From assembly GCA_936432065.2 (NCBI GenBank), contig OW386286.2, positions 84,943,652-85,007,651 of the forward strand: 64,000 nucleotides of DNA, in the 5' to 3' direction. The stretch's first letter is position 1. The number at the start of each line of letters is the position of its first letter. Origin of the DNA: Rutpela maculata. Taxonomy: Eukaryota; Arthropoda; Insecta; Coleoptera; Cerambycidae. A model generated the notes under the pieces. That model saw only the letters and a program-made list of their open reading frames with translations. It did no database searches and was not told where the DNA came from. Shown here piece after piece: positions 34,201 to 47,170 of the stretch. Position numbers and translations under genes: made by a program.

Positions 34201-34653
34201 TTTTTTTAATTAATATTCATCCAGTTAAGTAATAAAGAAAAACAGCATTTTTGTTGCAATTTCTTTGTTGCATGTTTGTAACTTTATAGTGTTCCCACTT
34301 TCTAGTCAATTGTTTTGAAACTTTTGTAGTATTTCTTTACAATTTCTTGCTTTTGTTAAAAAATTAACACGGCGTATCAATACATTTCTACTAAACCTTA
34401 TTCAGCGACTATTATAAATAATTTAATCGGCAGTGGAACAGTGATTTGTAATTAATATCATTAGGTCGATATATTATAACAAATATCGGACGCGGTTGAA
34501 GGTTGCAGTTTATAATCAATCGGGTCCATTATTTGAGTATCGGCAATATCTATGTTGTTCTAGAGTTTTCATGTTAATACATAGATTTTTCGTAACAACG
34601 CAATATTTTTTTTTATTTCTAGAACAATTTATTAGACGATATAATATTTATTA

Positions 34654-35217
34654 ATAGTTATCTGGGAATTCGATACATTCCTTTGGAGATGTGATAGGAC
34701 ATGAGGGAGTAAATTTAACCATAACATACATTATGCAAAACTTTTTGAGATATTTCAATTTCTTTTTCTCAAAAAGGTAGGTCTTAATGTCTTAAAAGTT
34801 AATTTTCAAAAAAACTACTTGATATTTTTTAAAGTTTTTCACTGGATTTCTTATCCAACACTATGGTCATCCGTTTGCAATGAAAATTATCCGGAAAATT
34901 TCAAATAAAAACTTAAAATAAAAATCCGTTATGAAAATTATCTATCAGTTTTTTTAAAAAATAACCAACGTAACATGCTTATAAAATGTTTCTTCCTTAT
35001 TTCAGAAGCTATGTAGCAAGGTACAAATATTCAACGTACCCCGTGATAGTTCTTGTAGATCATTAAGATCTACTTTTTTGAGAAAAAAGGTTTTTAAATA
35101 TCTCAAAAATTATTAAGTTTTGCATAATGATTAATGTATGTTAGAGTTAAATTTACTCCTTAGCTCATGTCCTATCACGTCTCCAAAGGAAAGTATCAAA
35201 TTACCATTAACCCTGTA
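34654..35217. mobile_element. MITE with ~140-bp terminal inverted repeats
   Basis: CTTTGGAGATGTGATAGGAC (34684) and its counterpart at 35165-35186 anchor arms that pair through TAAATTTAAC, ACATACATTATGCAAAAC and GAGATATTT. The centre (about 34795-35050) is AT-rich. The right end reads CCCTGTATA, a Tc1-like tip. Confidence 0.7.
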
Positions 35218-35439
35218 TAATAGAATATTTATTTTTAATTATGATGAATATAAAAATTGTATTCGGTGGATTACAAATTTCAATGAATGTAATCCACCTA
35301 AAGGAAATTTACCATTTATATTGAACGAATTTGCAGCTGCTGTGATGCATTCTCATAATTTTGAAAAAGCTTTCGTAATCTTTGTTCTCCTGGAAACCGA
35401 TTTCTCAACATATGTTTCCACCACCGTCGAATTCCAACC

Positions 35440-35700
35440 CCCAAATGCCTTTATTGACAGCACGTGTACACGCATGGTCCTGAAGTCCTCTGGAATGAAT
35501 ACCCTGTGTTGTCCTCGAGATTTTTTAATTTTAAGAACGCGAGAATTTTCTTCGGAACGCCTCTACTAGTATAGATGCCCACAACTTGTTTAACGCATTT
35601 ACCATTTCTGTAACCAATTAAAAATCGCCGAATTTCTGTTGGAAGGACGCAGTTCGGCGCATTTCTTGTATAAGCCAAACGAATTAAAAGGAAAGTTCCT
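35440..35700 (-). pseudogene. Possible Tc1-like transposase N-terminal remnant
   Basis: The minus frame LPTEIRRFLIGYRNGKCVKQ, then VVGIYTSRGVPKKIL, LKLKNLEDNTGYS and QRTSGP looks like a helix-turn-helix of a Tc1/paired type (TE..RI..L...G.S...IA...GVS...V...L......N...R.GRP). No DDE residues can be shown. Low confidence; it could be chance. Confidence 0.25.
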
Positions 35701-36059
35701 CTTTCGGAATTACGAATATTCTTTTTATTTTTGGATATATATCAATGTAACTAGAATGCTCTTGCTGCTGTTTTTGAAATCGTCCAGAGTCAGCGAAACA
35801 AGTTAAGTTCGTTACGTTTACAGGCGCCAATGATGTCAAACATTAATGCAATATTTTCAAGCAATCAGGTATGATCGATCATCCTCCAGCAAAAACGTAT
35901 TTACTAAAATTTTTGCTTCTTTCCTTTCGTAGCTTCGGTATTTCGTTTCAAAAACATGAAAAATTTATCGAATATTTGGAATACATCTATATGCAAATAA
36001 TAAGTATATAATACGAATAATATGTCACAGCTTAGCTTGCAAAACATATCTCGAAGCAT

Positions 36060-36490
36060 AAACTTGATAAAACACTCATAAGACCAGTGTTAATATGCGC
36101 TTCAGAAGCATGGGCCCTCACTAAGAGCGACAATGTATCCTGGAATAATTTGAAAAAAAAATCTTGAGCAAAATTTACGGAGAGTAAACGGAAACGGGAA
36201 GTGGAGGAGAAGATACAACTTTTAGTTTTATAGGCTGTTTAAAGACATCCGTCTACAGTACAACTTGGACGTCTGATAATTATGAGAATTGAAGAAAATT
36301 AGCCGATCAGAAAAAGAATGCTCGGTAAACCAGTAGGTCAACGCAGAGAAGAGAGACCCAGAATGAGATTCATGGACAACGTAGATACCTATCTGAAAAA
36401 TATAGGAGCGTGGAGAAGGTGTGCGTTGGACTGGGACAGCTAGATGGAAGTCCTAGAGGAAACTAAGATCCACAAAGGGCTGTAACGCCA
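36060..36490 (+). pseudogene. LINE RT C-terminal fragment
   Basis: KTLIRPVLICASEAWALTKS (the L.RP.L.YGSE.W block), followed by GRPK-like RREEPRMRFMDNVDTYL, then GAWRRCALDWDS. This is the end of an RTE-type ORF. Frameshifts and stops are present. Confidence 0.6.
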
Positions 36491-39079
36491 GAGAGATAGA
36501 GTCAATCAGGTACTGATTTAGTAACAGTCAACTACAATTCCGAAAAAGTACACCAGAGTTCTGTTTAGCAATATTAGAAACCTCCGGAAATCAAATATCA
36601 GCATTGGGGAATTTTTAAGGCGACAAAATCGTCACCATTTAGATAATTTCAGGTTTTGGATTTTTCGCGCCATTCTCGAGTTCCCAGGTGACTCCATGTC
36701 GAGATTCAACCGTCGAACTCATGGAGAAGTACGAAAAACCCTCTGAAAGGAAAAGCAAACAGAGTATAGATTTTATATCTGTAGATAAAATTACATTGAA
36801 CAGAAGCTGCTAAAGAAAGCGAATCAGCTCATGAGCTACCAGTATTTGCTGTATTAAATAAACAAGTTATCTGAAGATTATAATAATAAATAATTGTATT
36901 TCCTGCTCAAATAAAATAAATCAATCCGTAAAGTATAATTTACAAGAAAAATAACACTAAATAACCCGCAGAAGACAGAAGAATGATTAATGTGCAATAT
37001 TAAATAATAAATTAAATCCTAGGCGGACGGAGTAACATGGTAACACAGTACTCATACGTAGAATATTTAGATGAGCTAGCGTGGAAAGGTCGAGCTGTCA
37101 GATTGAATTACAAAGGCCGGTTTATGTATACGCGGTGTCGAGTTAGTGTCCGCGAACTCTGACCCGCGACCATTGTACCGGCATGTCAGGTATATACGTG
37201 CGGGACAATTAAATTATGGACGAATGTGGTACGGTTATAGCTTTTATTCATTTAAGTGGAATGAGTAAAAGTTTATTATATAAGTAATGAAAACGTGTTA
37301 GACGTGTATCTACATATAACACAGTCTGAGAGTAAAGAATGGGGATACCTGTGAATAATTCCTGCAAGGAATTTTATGTTTGTATACTATAGAAGGGGGT
37401 TGCCTTAATCATTAATTCAATTCCACAAGAATACCATGTCTGCTACGACGCGACGCCATGTTGGAAAAATGGCAGTCAAAATAGGTTTTTCTCAATTATC
37501 TTCTTTCCTGCTAGTTCTACCCTAATATTAGATATTACCAATATTTTACGATTTATAGTCGTCAAAATGGTGACAATTTGTGCTTCGCTGCAGATCTTTT
37601 AATTTTAGTCTCCACTGCGCCTCCTGGTAATTGTTATCAATAAAATTATAAAATTCCCCAACGTTTTTGTTTAAAAAACATAGCAGCTCGAAGTTTGAAA
37701 AGAATAACATTTTGTAAACAATTGATAGTGGAAGAATATTGTTGAAACAAAATTGTTGGGAAATTTTATAATCTACAATAACTTAACGTAACTTAACCTG
37801 GACACCTTTAATTATTCCAGATTAAATTGGCCTAAATTTTCACTGGGGTTTTGATCATTGACCAACTAAGCTAGGTCATTATTTCTTCATCCATAGTTTA
37901 TGAAATTGTTTGTTGCTAATTTCACCCGGTGATACTAAATTAGAAATATAGAATACTAACCATAAATTTTCTGTATATATTATTTTTTAAGTATTTAAAG
38001 CCACGAAATTGGCAGGTACTAATCAAAGTAGTTATTTGCTAACCTCTGTTAATCAGATTGCTTGTAACGATTTAATTCGTTATTAAACTGTTGTCATTTT
38101 AAAATTTTGTTTCTCTGGTGTGTATGCTGTATCGTACCATTCCTTTCTGACTCTTCTTTAGGGTCTGGCGCCCAAGGTAACTCTTGTAATTTTTGCCTTC
38201 GAAAACTCTAAACTTTTACACCAAAAAATTAAATTTTATTAGACCAAAAAAAAAAAAAAATCTATAAAAAAATTTTTTTAAATTTTTTTATAACTTTAAT
38301 CACTCTTGACCTTATTGAGACTATTGCTTACGCTTACCCATGGCCCTTAGTCTCCTACAAAAACTGGCTAGCCGAGCCTAATTTGTTTTGGTAACAGGTT
38401 ATAACCTTTGTGAGGTTGAACAATTTAAGTGTCCAAACAAATTAGTTTTGTGTCATACAGGGAATATTAACTTGTCTAATAAATACTACAAATTAAATTG
38501 TAAGTGATGATGTCAGTTTGGGCGTATCCCATTTAATTTTATGGTAAAACTTCATAGTCAAGAACTCAATCATCCTAGAGTTTTTAAAATATTACCCGGT
38601 TGACGGTATCATATCACATCACCCCGCATCTGTGAGTCATGGCTCCTCCCATCCTATGACGTCATCGAAAAGTGGTGGGGGGATGCCTAGCCCCCGGTTA
38701 AATTATGTTGTTATTTGACAGATCAGTAAAAACTAAAATAAAAATCAGGTATTCTTTTCAAGAAACAACACTATTGTAAGTAAATTTGATTGATTATGCA
38801 AAATTAATAATGAGTATTCAGAGGGAGCAACGCGATCAAATCAGAGGGGAGTGGACGGAAATGAGCCAATAAAGTACAGAGAGCTGTTGTGTTGGTTGTC
38901 TAGTTTTGGCGTTTGTACTTTCTTTACTATTGCTCTATCTATTTATAATCACGCCTGAAAGGTCAAGAACATATCGAGACCAAGATCCAAATACACGAAA
39001 TGAGTGCGCATCGGTTATAAATGTAATTATTTTTGCAATCATTTTTAATTATATCGAAGTGACTCCATCTACTAAAACA
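36491..39079. other. Unassigned sequence
   Basis: No gene or repeat that I can name. A (A)15 run occurs at 38246. GGTGGGGGGATGCCTAGCCCCCGG at 38675-38698 is a short GC-rich inverted repeat. Confidence 0.35.
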
Positions 39080-39369
39080 GCACTGTACTAAAGAAAAATT
39101 TCCAGCAAAAGAGATTTTTTAGCGAACTGGCTCGTATTATTAAACTGATCAAAAGATATTCTTGTAAGTACATGAATACTACACTTCTATTGAAGTACGT
39201 TTTTAGCTAAAACTTGTTTATTAGCCAATATGAAGAGAGATCTTCCTAATAAACAAGTTTTAGCTAAAAATGTTTTTCAATAGAAGTGTAGTATTTATTT
39301 ACTTACTTTTTTTCAGTTTAATAACGCTAGCCGTTTGGCTAAAAACTCAAGATTTTTAGTACAGTACTT
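39080..39369. mobile_element. Hairpin MITE
   Basis: Tips CTGTACTAAA and TTTAGTACAG, with arms of about 130 bases. Near the centre, TACTACACTTCTATTGAA and TTTTTAGCTAAAACTTGTTT are followed by their complement after a loop of about 20 bases (39226-39245). No coding region. Confidence 0.75.
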
Positions 39370-40178
39370 TTTAATAGATCGTGCCACCTACAGAACTACA
39401 ATAGGGCATCTGCATCATGCAACCAACATAACCTTAAATTTTTAGTTTTTCAGGTTTATTATCATTTTTAATGTTTATATACGGATTTTTAGCTTGAAGC
39501 CGTACTGGCTCCAAACAAATATTTAAAAATTCATGTAAATAATTTTTCAATATTGTTGATTTATAAAAATAGACTGCTAATTACAGGTTAGATTTCCTAA
39601 AGAGTCCTATTTTATTAGGACAAAGTATTTAGAACTTCATAAACATTACACTGAACTAGATTTTAGTTGAAAATACGGGAACCAGGCAGAAATTTTAATA
39701 ACAGCTACGTAATACTCTTAAATCTTAAAAAACACATATTTTTGAGGTTAGCTGCGACGTCACGTGCAGATGACCTATAATAGCCACCCTGCTTACCCTT
39801 CGCCCCACGGTAAAGCTAAAGCTGAAAGCTTTACCGATGAAACTTTGTGATTGGTGTTGTCCCCTCTTAATAATGTCGGAACAAGGGGTAGAGATTTTTC
39901 CGAAATTAAAGAAACTTCTTCAAATTTCGAGATGCTGTAACTTTTTAATAATTGACCGTAGAAAAAAATTGTTTAGACAAAAGTTTTAGGATATTTTATG
40001 TTCTAAAATAATGGTAATCCCTAATAGGGAAGATGCATAAAATTTTAAAATGCTTGAAAAAGTGATCTGTTCGTAATTTACATTACGCAGAAAACGATTA
40101 TAACAAAATAAATTCAAAATAAAATTTATTTTTCGTAAAGTAAATACTTAGATTATGCCGTAATTTGTAAACAAAACC
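39370..40178. other. Unassigned sequence
   Basis: No coding signal. GGTAAAGC..AAAGCTGAAAGCTTTACC near 39810 is a small hairpin. Confidence 0.35.
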
Positions 40179-40192
40179 GCGTGACTGCAAAC

Positions 40193-41543
40193 AATTCAAT
40201 TCAATTCAAAACAAATTTATTATAAGTTTTAGTTTACAATAATGCGCCTCAGTCGAGGCCCAATTTAGAGCCGACCACACCACCACGGCGCGCAACGTCG
40301 TGGTAGATGAGTGGTCGGGTGAAGAGGGCTCGGCTTTGGCTATAACAATAATTCACGAGGGTTGGTTAGGCCTCCTGTCTTGCATGAGAAAACTTACGCC
40401 TAACAATTTGGGTGATATAACTAAGAATAGTTTAAAAACACTTACAGCTACTTAAAACTAGATTTAAAAACTTGTGTTAAGGGCGCGCGCACAACACACG
40501 CGCACTTGTTTTTATGCAGTTTTGGTTGGTGACACAGGGAAAAACTCAATGAAAAAACCCGTTCGAACAAGTCACAGTCTTCATCCGGTGGTCTGCCTGC
40601 CTCCGGAAAGGTAGGGTGAAGGGGAGAGTGTGATTTTAAAAGTTGGGATTTGCTGGAAGTTATTGGTCTAAAGGGGATTTGGAAAGACAAAAAGGGACAA
40701 AAAGAACAAAAATGTAACAAAACAACAAAAAATGAATAAAGGGAATAGAGAGGGGTTTAAGGTAAAAGGTGGTGAAATTAAAGTAAAGGGTGGTGAAAGG
40801 GAAATTGTGGTATAGGATAGGTTTGGCTAGGGAAGTTGCCGAAAGATAGGCAACGCCTGGTATGGTAATGTGTGTTTTAGATCGAAAAGTATGGCATTAT
40901 GCTGTCTGATTCGTGTGATGTCTCGGGTTAGCGGACTGTCGCCCAATTTGAATTGATAGAATTTTTGGGAGGATTCCCGGACGAAGTCCGCTAGTGGGGT
41001 TATGTCGTGGCAACGTGCATAGAGGTCTCTGAGGGAGGTGTACCTGTCTGAGTCTGAAATGAGGTGCATAAATTTGTGTTCCAAGACTTTTAATTTGTTC
41101 ATTGTCGTGGCCGGGATGCTGCACCACACCGGCGCCGCGTATGTGATGGCCGGCCTGATCACCATCGTGTACAACAGCTTTTTGTTCGTCCTGTTTAGTC
41201 CGCTACCCCGCGCCAGGAGCGGGTACAGACTCCTGGACATGGAGTAGACCTTACGTACCGTCTCGTTAATTGGCGGCCCCCTATCGAAAGTGGTGTGAGA
41301 ATTCTGTTCTCGGTAAAGCGGCGCGTGAAAAGAATCGACTCCGATTTCTCGGCGTTGATCCGAATCTTCCACTTGTCGTAATACGCCGTGGCGCGAGCCA
41401 TGTGCGCCTTCAGCAGCATGTTCGCTGCTTGTGCGTTGTGTGAATGCGCGTACATGGCCGTGTCGTCGGCGTACTTGGCAAGGTTCGTATTCGGGAACTC
41501 CGGGAAGTCGGAGGCGTACAGGTTGTACAGTTTTGGCGACAGG
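40193..41543 (-). mobile_element. Jockey-clade LINE, 5'-truncated, with target duplication
   Basis: A 14-bp duplication GCGTGACTGCAAAC flanks it (40179-40192 and 41544-41557), so both ends are exact. On the minus strand it runs from mid-RT to a 3' end of (TTGAA)n repeats. The 3' UTR carries a GC-rich GGTCGGCTC...TGGGCC...GAGGCGCATTATTGTA block that is recognisably shared with the tails at 22690, 45840 and 49430. Confidence 0.9.
40827..41543 (-). pseudogene. Jockey-type reverse transcriptase, C-terminal part
   Basis: It begins inside the palm with LSPKLYNLYASDFPEFPN and the catalytic KYADDTAMYAHS (about 41450-41490), continues ARATAYYDKWKIRINAEKSE, then changes frame near 41275. It resumes INETVRKVYSMSRSLYPLLA, KKLLYTMVIRPAITYAAPVW and KVLEHKFMHLISDSDRYT, the thumb and C-terminal region of jockey-clade ORF2. 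Between the two frames the usual YLGV..D..LTF segment is missing, so a small deletion accompanies the frameshift. Stop near 40827. Confidence 0.85.
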
Positions 41544-41557
41544 GCGTGACTGCAAAC

Positions 41558-42571
41558 GGTTTCTTGGTGTCGACAGTTAGAGCCGGCGACGGCGTTGTGA
41601 TAGCGTAAAGGAATATTATTATTAATCGAACATGGACGTGCATTCTCCCGGTCATAACTTTGTTATTTTTTATGTTAAGAAAAAACAAAAAACACGTCGG
41701 AAAGCCGAATTGTTTCTCTTTAATATTGGCGTCTAAAAATTTTTCACAAAAACTGATAATTATCGAGATATTCGAGAAAATGGAAGAAAGTTCACGTTTT
41801 CCTAGAAAATGCATGTAAATCTTAAAAAAATCGTGTTTTCCAGAAACGTTCTTTTCCAAGGGCCGAGATCAATTGAGCGTCTAGGTAATACATGATATTA
41901 AGTGAACATCGCATTTGAGATCGATTTCAGTTAATTATCGATTAATTACGGTGCCAAAATGGCGAAATTATGCCGAAAATAAAAAAGTCCCCACTCTTCT
42001 AGTTCTCTCGTTTTTGGCGTATGACAAAACGTAAAAAAAAGTAATTTTTGCAAATTTCACTCTATTTCCTTCTTCTATTCTAAATTTGTTAGAGTAGTTT
42101 CTTGGTCTAGTAGTCAAGGTTAAGGAGTTATTTGGGTTTTAAGCAAAAAATGTCCGATTTTTTGCCGTACATCGCTGAATTTTCAATAAATATTTCCAAA
42201 ATGAAAAAAAATATCAAAATTCTGATGGAACCAAAAGATTCGTAATGAAACGACCTATTTTTAAGATATTTTTAGTTCGAGCTAGCTCTTGCCGTTTTGG
42301 AGATATCGGCGAAAAATAGTAAGAAAAAAGCATGCATTTCGGAATCGAAAGTCGCGCAAAAACATGGAATTTAAAAACGTTCATATTTTTTGAAATACAC
42401 CAGCGGGATGGCCGTATGATATCAATTCGGAAAGTTTCAGAGTTGTACTTACTCCGCATCGTAAATTCCATGGCGCAATTCGAAAATTTGGCCCGGCAGG
42501 AGCGAATCAAAAATGGCATTTTTTGAAGTTTACTAATTGTTGACGCAATGGGGAATAATTGAAGCCAGTTC
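41558..42571. other. Unassigned sequence
   Basis: No family match. The overlapping frames at 42214-42526 on both strands are not supported. Confidence 0.35.
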
Positions 42572-42859
42572 TTACCCTAATAGCACATGGATATCCTATG
42601 GATATCCAATGGACGTCCTATGGACATTCATTTTTTGTACAGTTGGACGTCCCAGGTACGCCCAAATGTCACAACTTTGGATAATTTATGGAAGTCCAAT
42701 GTTGAACCTTAAACGGTGGTCCATGATGGACATTATTTGGACCAATTAAACTAACATACATTTTCTGTACAAATGCCCTCCAGTGTTGGACCTTGAATGA
42801 TGGTCCATGGTGGACATTATTTGGACCAATAAAAATTGTCCTTATTTGGACCAATACAC

Positions 42860-43766
42860 GTATGTATCTAAGGTCTCAAGCCATTTTGGAAAAAAAAATA
42901 TTAGTGAACAAACACGAAATCTATAAAGCATTTTAATATAAATAATCTTATCTTGGAAACTGTGACATTCTAGGAATCAATATTTAGTTTGCTGTAACAT
43001 CGATGCAATGAACCTAATGTCCACTCGACAATATTTCTTTGCAATGTCACATATCGCAAGGAACAAATCGCAGGAACAAATAATTTATTTTCATGTAATG
43101 TTCAATTATTTACTTACTGAAATATTCTAATGAAGCTTATCTTCAAGTTACAAATATAACTCCTACATTGTCTGCCAAAAAATCTGTATGGGAAACTCTG
43201 CTGTTATTGACTTACTGAAGATGTTTATTTTTAATAAAAGTTAGTGCATGTCCTCAAGTGAAAAGGTGACTGCAAAAATTTGTGTTAGTCCTGGTGCTTA
43301 AGTTGGAAAATTAAATTTTATGAAATTGGCTCAATAGTACACCACTCTTATTTTTAAAGATATCGAAAAATTTTATTTTAAGAAGTTATTTATAATGTAC
43401 ATTGGATTCTTCTAGTTTGAAAATAAAAATTGTCCACTCTTTTATGATTAATTCCCGAAAAAGTTAAAATTGGAAAAGAGAGAACAACTCCGCAAAATAA
43501 CAGCATTTTTTTCTCCAAAATATCTATTTGGTAAAAGAGTACTCTTAAAATTTCTTTAAAGATCCATTACGTAATCTGAAACTATTAAATAGATAGAATT
43601 ATTGATAACAAAACAATATCAAAATAGTTCAGAAATTACGCGTAAAAAAGTAGACAATTTTTATTTTTAAAATAGAACAGCCAAATTTGATATTTAGCTG
43701 TAACTTCGTATTGTAAGCAACTTCTTGAAATAACATTTTTCGATATCTTCAAAAATAAAGGTGGTT
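42860..43766. other. Interior of large TIR element, left
   Basis: AT-rich, without coding signal. TATCGAAAAATTTTATTTTAAG (43362) and TCTTGAAATAACATTTTTCG (43723) form a weak inverted repeat. Confidence 0.3.
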
Positions 43767-44455
43767 TTACTTCTACATCCAATGGAAGTAGGTATAGTAA
43801 CGACAAAAAAAAATTTTTAAATTTTTATTGTTCAAATATGCTTAGAATGTCATAAAACGTCGAGATTTTAAGTTTGAGCGAAAAAAAAATTTCTGTCTGT
43901 CTGTCGGTCTGTCTGTAACTTTTTTTTTTGTGCGCACATTTACTCTGGAACCGTTTGAGATATTGACTTAAAATTTGGTATACGTATGTACTTTAACGAG
44001 ATCTAGAACTAGATTATATTTTCGTCTTGTTACGTGGGGTTGGGGGGTAAATTGGGATAAATTTGGGGTAAAGAGGTAAATCGAGCAGGTAAGAGTCCAT
44101 AAAATTGGTATTTAGTATATACAAGAGAAGCTAAGGTCTCAAAAAAAATTTTGGCATTAGCCACCCCCATTATTATATGGGGATGAAAAAAAATGTGATT
44201 TAGTGTGTGTACAAGAACCAGAAACCTCAAAATATTTTTTTACTTGATCCACCCTCACTACCACCCCCTATCACCACCCCCACCCCACTACCGATGTGGG
44301 GTATCGTTTTATGGGTTCTTGGGGTAGAGGATTTCAAATATTACATTATTAAAGTTCCATAAACAATTATTTCCACATACAAAATTTTTTCGTTCTGAGT
44401 GACTTGAATAGAAAATCTGGATGTGGAAGTAGTGATTCCTTGAGCAGCGGTTTTT
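43767..44455 (+). mobile_element. HINE family A, copy A4
   Basis: The 5' tip TTACTTCTACATCCAATGG is followed by a CTGTCTGTCGGTCTGTCTG run (43895), a C-rich body with CACCCCCACCCC (44270), and the 3' part GGATGTGGAAGTAGTGATTC plus CTTGAGCAGCGG, ending about 44455. Confidence 0.75.
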
Positions 44456-45401
44456 ACTCTTGGGTCAATTTCCAAAAAATTAATTTTCCGACATAAGCGC
44501 AAGGACTAACACAAATTTTTGCATCCACTTTTTCGTTTGAGAATATTCACTAACTTTTATCGAAAGTGAAATTTTTCGCAAAGTCAACAACAGAGTTTCT
44601 CATATGGTGCAGACATCTATAAACCGAGGTATAAACTTTTCCTCGTAAATTCTCAATAAGTTTACTATAAGATGATCTTTGAAAAAAATATGCGAAACGA
44701 TCTTCACTAGTGCCATCACTGTTTTACCATATGTACAGATCGAAACAGTTATATTATTATGTATGTCACTTCATAGAAAAAAGGGCAGCGGATAGAATAC
44801 AGTCTTTACTGTCTCCGACGTGTTTAACGTGAAAGAACTTAGGACATTAATAGTTCTATTGGCTATCCCCTTTTCTATTTCAAAGTATTATATAGGTATT
44901 GTTTCTTATTATACTCTTCGCAAAAACGAAGAGTATATTGTATTTGATCGGCACATTTCTAAATCAGTGAATATCGCTCGTAGAGAAAATTTTTTTATAT
45001 CGTTATGTTAGTGAACGAATTCTGAACAACTTTCAAAATGTCCGTCTGTCCGTCTGTCCGTCTGTCCGTCCGTCACGTTTCTTGTAAGCACGATAACTCA
45101 AGAAAGAAAAATCCGATTGTATTGAAATTTGGAGAGTAACTTAGTATTAGCTAGAGGAAGAACCCTATTATTTTCTAACAAAATAGATTGGTAAATAAAA
45201 AAGTTATTAGTAATTTAAAACGTAAAAAAATATTTTTTACATTTTTTTATGGTTTGTAATAAATAGAAACCTTGCGAAATGTTATTTCCTATCACTATTT
45301 TTTTTTTAATACATTTTACTAATGTGTGTTTGCTAATAATCACAATAAATTTTCTAATGGTATATATTACACTCATTAACAATTTTAGTAATAAGAAATG
45401 G

Positions 45402-46033
45402 TGGTGTAGCGGCAAGAGTTTCGTCTCGCAATCCTCACCAAAACTTACAACCAACCCATCTCTATTCAATCTATTTGTTTTTACCTTTTTTGTTCCTTAC
45501 CCATTTTTGTCTCTAAATTCAGTCTCGATCAATAAATTCTTAACAAACAACAATTTCACATAACATTACACACTTTTAACTATCCACGACACTTTCCTGG
45601 CGTCAGGAAGACTACCAGGGTGGAATTGTCTCAAACGGGTTTTTTCGTTGAGTTTTGTTTTCCCGTGCCAGAGATCAAAATTTTTAAGTGTTTGAGTGTG
45701 CGCGAAATCAATAGTTTTACAGTTTTAATTTTAATTATTTTTAAGTACCCTCGTGTACAACGTTGCACGATGCTGTTAAATTTAAGCCTTTCCCCTTTAG
45801 GCAGGAGTTTTAACTAACAATTAATTTTCGTCACCGTCAAACCGGACCCTCCCCGCCCAACCTCACACCCACCTCGGCGATGTTCGCCGTGGTTGTCTGG
45901 CTGGCTCCGGGCTGGACTCCGGAATGACGCATTATTGTATGTGAATATTAATAAATGCTTGTTGTTGTTGTTGTTGTTGTTCTCGTAATCCAAGGGTCCC
46001 GGGTTCGATCCCTCACATCGTGATTTTTTTTTT
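45402..46033 (+). ncRNA. tRNA-like Pol III module, interrupted
   Basis: A box TGGTGTAGCGG (45402-45412) and B box GGTTCGATCCC (46002-46012) both fit the consensus exactly. A T10 run (46024-46033) could be a terminator. With the insert removed, the anticodon loop would read CUCGUAA, so Thr-like (CGU). The module lies inside a HINE. It is a tRNA-derived promoter relic, not a functional tRNA gene. Confidence 0.6.
45435..45980 (+). mobile_element. Jockey-type LINE 3' end inserted at the anticodon loop
   Basis: TCTCGCAATCC (45424-45434) and TCTCGTAATCC (45981-45991) are an 11-bp target duplication with one mismatch. The insert ends with the GC-rich GGCTGGCTCCGGGCTGGAC block, AATAAATGC and (TTG)n. 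It has no RT sequence, so it is 5'-truncated or a non-autonomous derivative. Confidence 0.75.
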
Positions 46034-46194
46034 CATATATTTTTTTTTCACAACAAAGTTGGTATCAGAAAATTTAGAATGTCCAAAAACTAACATTATT
46101 TACAAGAAAAATGCGAAGAGTATCCTATAGAATGTGTAACAATTATATAAAAAGCTCAGTAAATCGGCGAAGAGTATAATGCTTCCACTAGTTT

Positions 46195-47170
46195 GTATAT
46201 ATGGAAAAAAAAAGGTGATCGGCCTATAGTGGAGAACTTATCGACAATTTTTTTTAAAACAGTTTTATAGCAAACTCCTAGTACTGTATATATTTAAATT
46301 TTTACCTATTGATACTAAGTTTAGTATAGTAAACGTAGCATATCTAATTTATAAAATAAAATATGAACGCTTTTTGTATTAAAAAATATTTATTTATCAA
46401 ATAATAATAAAATAGAAGGCTATTTTATTAACTTATTAGAACTACTTATTTAATAATAAAAAATATCATTTGGTAATTAGGTATCTTCTCTTTTTCAACC
46501 AAAAATTAATGTTTGCCTCTCATATGCCAGGTTTTGGCGTACTCATAGAAAATCCGTCGAAATGATCATCAGACTTTGAAAGAGACGCCCGTGCTGCGGC
46601 TAAAAAATTTTACCGTTATTACAGTAACTCTGTTGTGCACTAAGTATTTTAAAATTGTGTGTTTAAAATTCTATTATAATTTTTTTGGAATGAGTGAAAT
46701 AATATACTTTACAATAATTCAAATTTTCAAAATAGGTCACACATAAAAAACTACGGGCAATAGAACAACTCTATCCCTGAAGGCTTAAAGTGATTTTGTG
46801 CGGGAGAGGGCTATGTTTAAAAGCAAATACCTGCACTTGATATCCGGGTATACTAGGATTAACTAGAGAAATATTTAGTAGTAATTACAGGTAATAAACA
46901 TACTTGAAGTTTTTCATTAGTCCTCGAAAATATATGACCTAACCTCAAACTTACCGTTTTATAGCTATATATAGATATTTTACACTTCACTTCGCATTTT
47001 TTCTTCAACTCTAAAAATTATTAAATTACTCCTTCTTTACTATGCCATGAAAGAAAATCGAAAGAGGAGCGCGTGCGATGGTTTAAGTTAAAATAGACAG
47101 GGCTTTGGATTTGGCAGAGTCAAATTTGAAAGCATCTTCCGAATGAAAAAATATAAAGTCTATAATTGAT
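46195..47170. other. Interior of large TIR element, right
   Basis: AT-rich and non-coding as far as I can see. Confidence 0.3.

Larger units (their letters stand above)
44907..46194 (+). mobile_element. HINE family C, copy 2, with Pol III module and LINE tail
   Basis: It opens TTATTATACTCTTCGC...GAAGAGTATATTG and has (TCCGTCTG)n at 45040-45075. The tRNA-like module (45402-46033) is split by a LINE 3' end. It closes GCGAAGAGTATAATGC plus TTCCACTAGTTT. It is about 85-90% alike to copy 1 by eye in the shared parts. Confidence 0.75.

Noticed and set aside
35138..35569. 143-residue plus-strand ORF
   Set aside because: It overlaps a MITE end at its start, and the opposite strand carries a slightly better transposase-like reading; no family match for the plus frame.
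42214..42526. Overlapping frames on both strands (101 and 64 residues)
   Set aside because: Mirror-image open frames with no known motif; likely chance.
45402..46033. A functional tRNA-Thr gene
   Set aside because: The module is split by a 546-bp insert and lies inside a transposon; no complete acceptor stem pairing can be drawn.
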